Shown: positions 1 to 5,703 of the stretch, piece by piece | Layout: each line of letters begins with the position of its first letter | Position numbering within the stretch: the stretch's first letter is position 1 | Origin: Alphaproteobacteria bacterium | GTDB taxonomy: Bacteria; Pseudomonadota; Alphaproteobacteria; Sphingomonadales; Sphingomonadaceae | Reading direction: 5' to 3' | DNA: 6,266 bases | Assembly: GCA_028293005.1 (NCBI GenBank) | Contig: JAQGLH010000093.1 | Coordinates: 1 to 6,266 of the forward strand | Made by a program: the position numbers and the translations under genes | Notes under the pieces: generated by a model | Told to the model about the DNA's origin: nothing | What the model saw: the letters and a program-made list of their open reading frames with translations, nothing else | The model's database searches: none

Positions 1-447
1 CGCCTGGAGGGTCGAGCCGCGTCCCTCTGCCGCCGATGCGCCGAGCAGCAGCGCGGTACCCGACGGCGCGTCGACCTTGTGGCGATGGTGCATCTCGACG
101 ATCTCGATGTCCCAATCCGCGCCGAGCCGCGCCGCCGCGTCGTTGACGAGATGCGCGAGCATGGCCACGCCGAGCGACATGTTGGCGGCCTGGAGAACGG
201 CGATCTGCCGTGCCGCCGCGTCGATCTTTTTGTGATGGCGGCGGTCAAGGCCGGTCGTGCCGATCACGATCGGCCGGCCGGTCGACACCGCCGTGCTGAG
301 ATTGGTCTCGAGCGCGTCAGGGGCGGTGAAATCGACGAACACCGCCGGATCCTTGCCGCCGATCAGCACGTCGCCGCGCGCGGCCGCCACATCGGCGATC
401 GCCCGGCCCATCCGTCCGTCGGCTCCAAACAGCCCGATGCAGGTCAT
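1..447 (-). CDS. dapB: 4-hydroxy-tetrahydrodipicolinate reductase, N-terminal part (3' end outside window)
   Basis: DapB is the cytosolic enzyme that reduces the DapA product to tetrahydrodipicolinate with NAD(P)H, a step toward diaminopimelate and lysine. The visible 149 codons begin MTCIGLFGADGRMG, a dinucleotide-binding glycine loop (residues 8-14). They continue through VDFTAP (about 38-43), GTTGL (63-67), NMSLGV (89-94) and the family signature EMHHRHKVDAPSGTAL (from residue 118). By comparison with the E. coli enzyme, the first His of HHRHK (H120) is the catalytic acid/base and K124 the second key residue. The reading frame runs open to the left edge, so the C-terminal part is missing. 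I chose ATG at 447-445 because GGAAAG lies just upstream and the glycine loop then starts at residue 8. An in-frame ATG at 477-475 would add ten unsupported residues and has no ribosome site. The stretch between GRMG and VDFT is about 35 residues shorter than in E. coli; sphingomonad DapBs are also compact there. It is divergent from the sirtuin gene. Confidence 0.95.
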   Translation of the reverse strand, partial: MTCIGLFGADGRMGRAIADVAAARGDVLIGGKDPAVFVDFTAPDALETNLSTAVSTGRPIVIGTTGLDRRHHKKIDAAARQIAVLQAANMSLGVAMLAHLVNDAAARLGADWDIEIVEMHHRHKVDAPSGTALLLGASAAEGRGSTLQA

Positions 448-897
448 GATCTTTCCGCTCTGCGCATGACGCTTCATGGGCGAGGCGGATGATCGGCGCA
501 ATATGTCGCGGCGCATAAGTCGGCCGCCCCGGATGGCACGCCGGGAAGCGGTATTTGGCGTCGGGCATCGGAGTAAAAGGCAGGAGCGCAGGCATGATAA
601 GCCACCGATGCACTGCGCCCCTGCAGACCACGACCGAATTGCAGCGGCGCGAGGAAAGGATCCGTCAGCGACGCCATTCATGCGGAGGAGATAAGCAGGC
701 TTGCCGAGGGGGGGCCCTCATCCCGCTTACGAACGCGTCCCTACAGCGCCCGTCGCGGTGGCCACAATTCCGTATGACTACGATATTAGTGATGCAACAA
801 ACTATCCGCTGCTTGGCCGAGCTGATCCTGAAACGGTTTCGCCGGCCATGCGGCGGTGGCCCGACGGCCCTTCCCCGACAGCCGCTCGATCGCATAG
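448..897. other. Long intergenic region between divergent dapB and sirtuin gene; no convincing gene
   Basis: About 450 bp separate the two divergently read start codons, which is long compared with the tight spacing elsewhere in the window. Frames on both strands translate to Arg-rich or low-complexity peptides without recognisable motifs. The region must supply the promoters for dapB and the sirtuin gene, but I see no good -35/-10 pair for either. It holds an interrupted 10-bp inverted repeat (615-650), a nested inverted repeat (692-729), a GGAGGAG purine run (684-690) that resembles a ribosome site, and an AT-richer patch at about 764-800. A small RNA, structured leader or decayed gene is possible but unproven. 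Confidence 0.6.
615..650. repeat. Interrupted inverted repeat (potential stem-loop)
   Basis: GCGCC (615-619) pairs with GGCGC (646-650), and CTGCA (621-625) pairs with TGCAG (640-644). A single C-C mismatch separates the two halves and the loop is 14 nt. This gives ten Watson-Crick pairs with symmetric architecture inside the intergenic region. No T run follows on either strand, so it does not look like an intrinsic terminator. It could be a leader structure or a protein-binding site for the divergent genes, or chance in GC-rich DNA. Confidence 0.45.
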
Positions 898-1614
898 ATG
901 TGCGGCATGCGAGAAATCGAAAACATCGTTGTCCTAACCGGTGCGGGCATCTCCGCCGAGAGCGGAGTCGCCACTTTTCGTGGGCCCGGCGGCCTCTGGG
1001 AAGGCCACCGCGTCGAGGATGTCGCAACTCCCGAGGCCTTTGCGCGCGATCCCGATCTCGTGCTTGGCTTCTACGACGCGCGGCGCGCGGCGCTCGAGGG
1101 GGTCGAGCCCAATCCGGCGCATCACGCGCTCGGGCGGCTCGACTCCGTCTGGTCCGGCAATTTGCTGATCGTCACGCAGAATGTCGACGATCTCCATGAG
1201 CGGGGAGGGGCCAGGAGGTTGCTTCACATGCACGGCGAGCTCAATTCGGCGTGGTGCCTCGCCTGCGACAGCCGCGTGCGCTGGAACGGCGGCCTGATCG
1301 AGCGCCCGCAATGCCCGGCCTGTGGCATCGCCGGGAAGCTGCGGCCCGACATCGTCTGGTTCGGCGAGATCCCTTACGAGATGGACACGCTCGACCGGGC
1401 CTTGATGGAAGCCGATCTGTTCGTCTCGATCGGCACCTCGGGCGCGGTCTATCCCGCCGCGGGCTTCGTGCAGACCGCCCGCTACCTGGGCGCGCACACA
1501 CTCGAGATCAATCTCGAGCCGAGCCAGGGCAGCTTCTTCTTCGACCAGAGCCGAATCGGCCCCGCCGGCGAGCTGGTGCCGTTGTGGGTCGAGGAGATGC
1601 TGGCGGCTCTCTAA
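898..1614 (+). CDS. cobB: NAD-dependent protein deacylase, sirtuin family class III (CobB-like)
   Basis: Sirtuins remove acyl groups from lysines, consuming NAD+ and releasing nicotinamide and O-acyl-ADP-ribose. The 238 residues fit a complete bacterial sirtuin. Visible landmarks are the NAD-binding GAGISAESG (15-23) and TFRG (26-29), TQNVDDLH (93-100), the catalytic His in HMHGEL (H112), four zinc-ligand cysteines in two CxxC pairs (C120/C123 and C139/C142), then WFGE and the C-terminal GTSGAVYPAAG Rossmann segment. Tyr59 and Arg62 (FYDARR) match the YxxR pair that lets class III sirtuins such as E. coli CobB and human SIRT5 accept succinyl or malonyl lysine. This suggests desuccinylase as well as deacetylase activity. 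An in-frame ATG at 907 (MREIEN...) sits closer to the conserved core and may be the true start; neither start has a clear Shine-Dalgarno. The gene faces era convergently. Confidence 0.93.
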   Translation: MCGMREIENIVVLTGAGISAESGVATFRGPGGLWEGHRVEDVATPEAFARDPDLVLGFYDARRAALEGVEPNPAHHALGRLDSVWSGNLLIVTQNVDDLHERGGARRLLHMHGELNSAWCLACDSRVRWNGGLIERPQCPACGIAGKLRPDIVWFGEIPYEMDTLDRALMEADLFVSIGTSGAVYPAAGFVQTARYLGAHTLEINLEPSQGSFFFDQSRIGPAGELVPLWVEEMLAAL

Positions 1615-1619
1615 ATTCC

Positions 1620-1667
1620 GCCCGCGCCCTTGCGGGCCTCCCCGTCCGCCGGAAACGCCGGGGGAGG
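1620..1667. terminator. Tandem hairpins between convergent sirtuin gene and era; possible bidirectional terminator
   Basis: The 64-bp spacer between two convergent stop codons holds two neighbouring stems. GCCCGC (1620-1625) pairs with GCGGGC (1632-1637) around a 6-nt loop. CCTCCCC (1637-1643) pairs with GGGGAGG (1661-1667) around a 17-nt loop. They share base 1637, so both cannot form at full length. No T run follows on either strand, so a classical intrinsic terminator is not shown. The position and symmetry suggest a role in ending both transcripts or protecting their 3' ends. Confidence 0.4.
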
Positions 1668-1678
1668 AACCAGACAGC

Positions 1679-2572
1679 TCACTCCACCCAGTCGAGACCG
1701 ATCTCGCGATAGAGGCCGCGGTCTTCTTCCCAATCGGGCTTCACCTTGACGTGCAGGAATAAATGCACCTTGCGGCCGAGCAATTGGCCGAGCTGCTCGC
1801 GTGCGGCGGCGCCGATCTCCTTGATCCGCGCACCGCCTTTGCCGAGCACGATCGCGCGCTGGGTCGGCCGTCCGACCAGGATCTGCTGGTGAATCGCGAC
1901 CGAGCCGTCCTTGCGTTCATCGTATTTCTCGGTTTCGACCGCGCTTGCATAGGGAAGCTCGGCGTGAAGCTGGAGGTAGAGCTGCTCGCGGGTGACTTCC
2001 GCGGCGAGCATCCGGTCGGTTGCGTCGGAGACCTGCTCTTCGGGAAAATGCCACGGCCCCTCGGGCATGCGCGCGGCGAGCGTTGCCTTGAGATCGCCGA
2101 CTCCGTCGCCGGTCGTCGCCGAGACCATGAACGTTTCCTCGAAGCCGACCCGCTCGTTGAGTTGCGCGGCGAGCGTCAGCAGCGCCTGCTTGTCGGCGAC
2201 GTCGACCTTGTTGAGCACCAATATCTTGGCCTCGCGACGGCCCTGCAGCGTGTCGAGCATCGCCTCGATCCGTGCCGAAAAGCCAGTCTTGGCGTCGATC
2301 ACCAACGCCACCAGATCGGCGTCCTGCGTCCCGCTCCAGGCTGCGGCGACCATCGCCCGGTCGAGCCGGCGGCGCGGATCGAAGATGCCCGGTGTGTCGA
2401 GCAGCAATATCTGGCTTTGTCCTGCGATCGCGATACCCATCAGCCGGGTGCGTGTCGTCTGCGCCTTGGGGCTGACGATCGCGACCTTCTGTCCGACCAG
2501 CGCGTTGACCAGGGTCGACTTGCCCGCATTGGGCGCGCCGACCACCGCGACCAGCCCGCAATGCTCGCTCAT
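1679..2572 (-). CDS. era: GTPase Era, 30S ribosomal subunit assembly factor
   Basis: Era is an essential GTPase that binds near the 3' end of 16S rRNA and couples 30S maturation to growth. The 297 residues match the family's usual length of about 300. In the GTPase domain, G1 is GAPNAGKS (12-19), the switch region is KAQTTRTR (36-43), G3 is DTPG (59-62), G4 is NKVD (121-124) and G5 is SAT (151-153). The C-terminal half contains the type II KH RNA-binding domain, with EVTREQLYLQLHAELPY leading in and the GxxG loop GKGG at 244-247. The sequence ends GLDWVE. The ATG (2572-2570) overlaps the rnc stop codon as ATGA, so translation is probably coupled to rnc. Functionally it fits its partner, since RNase III releases the rRNA precursors that Era helps assemble. 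Nothing is missing or truncated. Confidence 0.98.
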   Translation of the reverse strand: MSEHCGLVAVVGAPNAGKSTLVNALVGQKVAIVSPKAQTTRTRLMGIAIAGQSQILLLDTPGIFDPRRRLDRAMVAAAWSGTQDADLVALVIDAKTGFSARIEAMLDTLQGRREAKILVLNKVDVADKQALLTLAAQLNERVGFEETFMVSATTGDGVGDLKATLAARMPEGPWHFPEEQVSDATDRMLAAEVTREQLYLQLHAELPYASAVETEKYDERKDGSVAIHQQILVGRPTQRAIVLGKGGARIKEIGAAAREQLGQLLGRKVHLFLHVKVKPDWEEDRGLYREIGLDWVE

Positions 2573-3249
2573 GCGAGTTTCGCCAGAAGCGCCTTGGCGG
2601 CCTCGGTCTCGGCTTCCTGCTTCGAAAGCCCTGTGGCGCGGGCCTCGCCGACGTTTTTGATGCTCACTTCAACCTCGAAATTCGGTGCATGGTGCGGGCC
2701 CGACCGATGGACGAGCTCGTAATGTGGCGGCTTGTGGTCGTGCGCGGCAGCCCATTCCTGCAGCGCCGATTTGGCGTGCTTTGGCGCCTTGTCGTTGCGG
2801 CTCACGCGCTCGCCCCACGCAGAGCGGATGAACGCGGCGGCGGGTTCCAGCCCCTCCTCGAGGAACACCGCACCGATCAGCGCTTCTAGCACGTCGCCGA
2901 GCACGTTGTCGCTGTCGGCAGCGCCATCGTCGCGCGCCTGCTTGCCGAGCCGCATTTGCCCCGCCAGCGCGAGCTCGCGCGCGATCTCGGCGCAGGTTTC
3001 GCCCGACACGAGCAGGTTGAACCGGCGCGAGAGCTTGCCTTCGGGCTCTTCGGGGAAAAGCTCGTAGAGCCAGCGCGCCATCACCAGCCCGAGCACGCGA
3101 TCGCCGAGGAACTCGAGCCGCTCATAATCCTCGTCGCCGCGGCTGCTGTGGGTCAGCGCGCGCGTGAACAACGCCGGGTTCCTCGGACGATGGCCGAGCG
3201 TCGCCTCCACCCAGTCGGCGATCTGCCGCTCGTTGCCAGGCCCGCTCAT
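2569..3249 (-). CDS. rnc: Ribonuclease III
   Basis: RNase III cleaves double-stranded RNA, processing rRNA precursors and some mRNAs in the cytosol as a homodimer with Mg2+. From the chosen ATG (3249-3247) the protein has 226 residues, the normal length. The endonuclease domain carries the signature ERLEFLGDRVL (43-53) with metal-binding E46 and D50, and the second acidic pair D119 and E122 in GDVLEALIGAVFLEEG. A double-stranded RNA-binding domain follows from about residue 150 (KSALQEWAAAH) to the C terminus (GLSKQEAETEAAKALLAKLA). The frame is open further upstream to 3306, but that would add 19 unsupported residues inside lepB. A GGGG run lies about 7 nt before the chosen ATG. The stop overlaps the era start by 4 nt. 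The gap to the lepB stop is 16 nt, so rnc is the middle gene of an operon. Confidence 0.97.
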   Translation of the reverse strand: MSGPGNERQIADWVEATLGHRPRNPALFTRALTHSSRGDEDYERLEFLGDRVLGLVMARWLYELFPEEPEGKLSRRFNLLVSGETCAEIARELALAGQMRLGKQARDDGAADSDNVLGDVLEALIGAVFLEEGLEPAAAFIRSAWGERVSRNDKAPKHAKSALQEWAAAHDHKPPHYELVHRSGPHHAPNFEVEVSIKNVGEARATGLSKQEAETEAAKALLAKLA

Positions 3250-3265
3250 GAACTGGCCCCGCTCA

Positions 3266-4105
3266 TCAATAGGTCCCGCCGATACGGTCCCAGCGTGTCG
3301 CGGCAATCCAGGTCCACGGCTTGAGCCACGACGCCGAGCCGTCGGTCGAGAAGAAGGTGATCAGCGCGCGGCCGATCAGATGATCGGCAGGCAGGAAGCC
3401 GACGCCGCCGACATCGCGCGCGAAGCGGCTGTCCTCGCTGTCGTCGCGATTGTCGCCCATCATGAAATAATGGCCCGCCGGCACCACCAGCGGAGCCGTA
3501 TCGTCGCCGGGCCCACTGCCTTGTTCGAGCACCGCATAGCTGCGCCCGCCGGGCAGCGTCTCGCGATAGCGCGGATAAGCGCAGAAGCGCGTGCCGTCAT
3601 CGCCCGAAACCACCCGGGCCGCGGCGGGAGTGACGGTGCGGCAAGGGCTGTTGCGCGTGATCGGCATCAGATAATCGGCGAGCCGCGTCTTGGGCACCTG
3701 CTCGCCGTTGAGGAACAGCGTGCCGCCGCGCATCTGCACCACGTCGCCGGGCAGCCCGATCAGTCGTTTGACATAATCGGCGTCGCTGCCGGGATAGCGG
3801 AACACGACCACGTCGCCGCGTTCGGCCGCGCTGCCGAACAGGCGCCCGTCGATCGGGATCGCATTGAACGGAAAGCTGTAGCGCGAATAGCCGTAGGGCC
3901 ATTTGGCGACGAACAGATAATCGCCGATCATCATCCGCGGCAGCATCGATCCCGACGGGATGTTGAACGGCGCGACGATCAGGCTGCGCAGCAGCAGCGC
4001 AAACAGGAACAGCAGCAGCATGAAACGCGCCGTTTCGGCAACGCCGCCGCTTTGCTTGGCCGATCGGGCGGACCGCCGCGGCTCGATCGTGTGGTCGCTC
4101 GACAT
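3266..4105 (-). CDS. lepB: Signal peptidase I
   Basis: This inner-membrane serine protease cuts signal peptides from exported proteins on the periplasmic side, using a Ser-Lys dyad. From ATG 4105-4103 the protein has 279 residues. A basic N-terminal tail is followed by one membrane segment (about 28-45, FMLLLFLFALLLRSLIVA). Box B follows, IPSGSML, with nucleophile Ser53, then MMIGDYLFV. DYVKRLIGLPGD supplies the general base Lys113, and the late box is GDNRDDSEDSR (217-227). Two cysteines, in NSPCRT and TRFCAY, could form a disulfide like that of the E. coli enzyme. The frame stays open upstream to GTG 4165 with another ATG at 4156, but the extra residues are charged and not family-like. Upstream of 4105 there is only a weak GAAAG, so the start is the least certain part. 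It heads lepB-rnc-era and is divergent from pgi. Confidence 0.95.
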   Translation of the reverse strand: MSSDHTIEPRRSARSAKQSGGVAETARFMLLLFLFALLLRSLIVAPFNIPSGSMLPRMMIGDYLFVAKWPYGYSRYSFPFNAIPIDGRLFGSAAERGDVVVFRYPGSDADYVKRLIGLPGDVVQMRGGTLFLNGEQVPKTRLADYLMPITRNSPCRTVTPAAARVVSGDDGTRFCAYPRYRETLPGGRSYAVLEQGSGPGDDTAPLVVPAGHYFMMGDNRDDSEDSRFARDVGGVGFLPADHLIGRALITFFSTDGSASWLKPWTWIAATRWDRIGGTY

Positions 4106-4203
4106 CGGTGCGGCTTTCGCGCGCGCCTCCCGCCGGGTCAAGCATATGCTAGGCATTCGCGGCACGGCTCCCTAGATAGGCCGCGTCAAGAGGGAGACGG
4201 TGG
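4106..4203. promoter_or_regulatory. Divergent lepB/pgi control region with 10-bp palindrome
   Basis: The 98 bp between the two divergent start codons must drive both the lepB-rnc-era and pgi-gor units. AGCATATGCT (4141-4150) is a perfect palindrome in an AT-richer patch. Toward pgi, TAGGCA (4150-4155) and TAGATA (4173-4178) are separated by exactly 17 bp, a weak sigma-70-like pair. The strong ribosome site is AGGGAG, about 7 nt before the pgi ATG. Toward lepB, TAGCAT within the palindrome is a possible -10. If lepB really starts at 4156 or 4165, the palindrome lies inside its coding sequence. Promoter assignments are guesses from consensus similarity. Confidence 0.35.
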
Positions 4204-5703
4204 ATGAGCGGCGCGTGGGCGGCGATCGAACAGGTGGAACGCCGCAGCCTCGGCGATCTGTTCGCGGCCGAACCGGATCGGCTGTCGCGCTTCACCCTCG
4301 ACGAAGCCGGCATTCGCTTCGATTTCTCGAAGACCCACATCGACCCGCAGCTGCTCGTCGGCTTCGAGCAATTGGCGGAGGAGCGCGATCTCGCCGGCGC
4401 GCGCGATGCGCTCTTCCTGGGCCGGCCGGTCAACGTCACCGAAAGCCGCTCCGCCGAACACAGCGCCGAGCGCGGGCAGGGGGCGCCCGAGAGCGTCAAG
4501 CGCGCGCAACTGCTCCACGCCAGGATGCGCGCGCTGATCGACGCGATCGAGGCAGATGCGTTCGGGCCGGTGCGGCACATCCTCCACATCGGCATCGGCG
4601 GCTCGGCGCTTGGCCCCAAATTGCTGGTCGATGCGCTCGGGCGCGACGTCGGCCGTTACGACGTGGCGGTCGTCTCCAACGTCGACGGTGCCGCGCTGGA
4701 GGAAGCGACGAGCGGCTTCGATCCGGCCGTCACCCTGCTGGTGATTGCCTCGAAGACCTTCACGACCACCGAGACGATGCTCAATGCCCGCTCGGCGCTG
4801 GCGTGGATGGAGGATGGCGGCGTCGCCGATCCTTATGGCCGGATCGTCGCGCTCACCGCCGACCCCGACCGCGCGATCGAGTTCGGGGTCGACGAGACTC
4901 GTATCCTGCCCTTCTCGGCGACCGTCGGCGGACGCTTCTCGATCTGGTCGTCGATCGGCTTTCCCGCGGCGCTCGCGCTCGGCTGGAACGCGTTCGAGGA
5001 ATTGCTCGAAGGCGCGGCGGCGATGGACCGCCACTTCAGGCTCTCGCCGCTCGCGCGCAACGCGCCGGTGCTCGGCGCCTTCGTCGACCGTTATTACGCA
5101 AACGTCCGCGGCGCCGCGACGCGCGGCGTCTTCGCTTATGACGAACGCCTGCGGCTGCTTCCCTCCTATCTTCAACAGCTCGAAATGGAATCGAACGGCA
5201 AAAGCGTGACGGTTGAAGGCGAGCCGGTCGACCGCGCCACCGCGCCGATCACCTGGGGCGGCGTCGGCACCGACGCGCAGCACGCCGTCTTCCAATTGCT
5301 CCACCAGGGCACGCAGCTCGTCCCGGTCGAGTTCATCGCTGCGATCGAGCCCGATCATGCGCTGCCCGAGGAGCATCACCGCCAGCTGCTGATCAATTGC
5401 TTCGCGCAGGGCGCGGCGCTGATGGCGGGGCGTCGCTCGGACGATCCGGCGCGCTCGTACCCCGGTGATCGGCCGTCGGCGACGATCCTGCTCGATCGGC
5501 TCGATCCGGCCACGCTCGGCGCGCTGATCGCCTTTTACGAGCATCGCACCTTCGCCAATGCGGTGCTGCTCGGCATCAACCCGTTCGATCAGTTCGGCGT
5601 GGAGCTGGGCAAGCAGATCGCGACATCGATCGACAGCGGCGAAGCCGCCGCTTTCGATCGCTCGACCGAAGCGCTGATCGCGCGCACATTTGGAGGTGCT
5701 TAG
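4204..5703 (+). CDS. pgi: Glucose-6-phosphate isomerase
   Basis: Pgi interconverts glucose-6-phosphate and fructose-6-phosphate in the cytosol, linking glycolysis/gluconeogenesis to the Entner-Doudoroff and pentose phosphate routes. The 499 residues form a complete protein, about 50 shorter than E. coli Pgi. The phosphate-binding GIGGSALG starts at residue 130 (S134), and SKTFTTTET spans 183-191. Signature 1 is GGRFS (242-246). The catalytic glutamate is in MESNGK (E329), the ring-opening histidine in DAQHAVFQLLHQGT (H360), and signature 2, PFDQFGVELGK, ends at K470. These match E. coli E355, H386 and K514. The segment NVTESRSAEHSAERGQGAPESV replaces the more usual TExRAVLHTALR region and looks like a clade variant. 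The ATG has a good AGGGAG site about 7 nt upstream. The TAG stop shares its last base with the GTG start of gor. Confidence 0.98.
   Translation: MSGAWAAIEQVERRSLGDLFAAEPDRLSRFTLDEAGIRFDFSKTHIDPQLLVGFEQLAEERDLAGARDALFLGRPVNVTESRSAEHSAERGQGAPESVKRAQLLHARMRALIDAIEADAFGPVRHILHIGIGGSALGPKLLVDALGRDVGRYDVAVVSNVDGAALEEATSGFDPAVTLLVIASKTFTTTETMLNARSALAWMEDGGVADPYGRIVALTADPDRAIEFGVDETRILPFSATVGGRFSIWSSIGFPAALALGWNAFEELLEGAAAMDRHFRLSPLARNAPVLGAFVDRYYANVRGAATRGVFAYDERLRLLPSYLQQLEMESNGKSVTVEGEPVDRATAPITWGGVGTDAQHAVFQLLHQGTQLVPVEFIAAIEPDHALPEEHHRQLLINCFAQGAALMAGRRSDDPARSYPGDRPSATILLDRLDPATLGALIAFYEHRTFANAVLLGINPFDQFGVELGKQIATSIDSGEAAAFDRSTEALIARTFGGA
5692..5696 (+). promoter_or_regulatory. Ribosome binding site deciding the GTG start of gor
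   Basis: GGAGG lies inside the last pgi codons, 6 nt before GTG at 5703-5705. It is a strong Shine-Dalgarno and supports the GTG start, which places the FAD-binding glycine loop at residue 11. Because site and start lie at the pgi stop, translation of gor is probably coupled to pgi. Confidence 0.8.

Noticed and set aside
317..677. Minus-strand frames of 67 and 104 codons upstream of and overlapping dapB
   Set aside because: No recognisable motifs; one overlaps the conserved start of dapB in another frame, and neither shows a convincing ribosome site.
448..897. Possible tRNA, lysine riboswitch or CRISPR in the long spacer
   Set aside because: No cloverleaf or CCA-type end, no lysine-riboswitch-like core and no regularly spaced repeats could be seen.
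555..1199. 214-codon plus-strand frame running from the intergenic region into the sirtuin gene
   Set aside because: The translation is Arg-rich without motifs, and the second half is out of frame over a conserved sirtuin.
1666..1690. GGAAC as the -35 of a general-stress (EcfG-type) promoter
   Set aside because: No CGTT-like element follows at 16-17 nt, and the site lies at the end of two convergent genes.
1763..2722. 319-codon open frame on the plus strand opposite era
   Set aside because: It is an antisense shadow; era is complete with every GTPase and KH motif.
3164..4207. 347-codon open frame on the plus strand opposite lepB and the start of rnc
   Set aside because: It is low complexity (Ala, Arg, His, Gln), lacks family motifs, and covers two well-supported genes on the other strand.
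4186..5544. 452-codon open frame on the minus strand opposite pgi
   Set aside because: Its Arg/Asp/Gly-rich translation is the usual antisense shadow of a GC-rich gene, and the opposite strand encodes a full Pgi with all catalytic residues.
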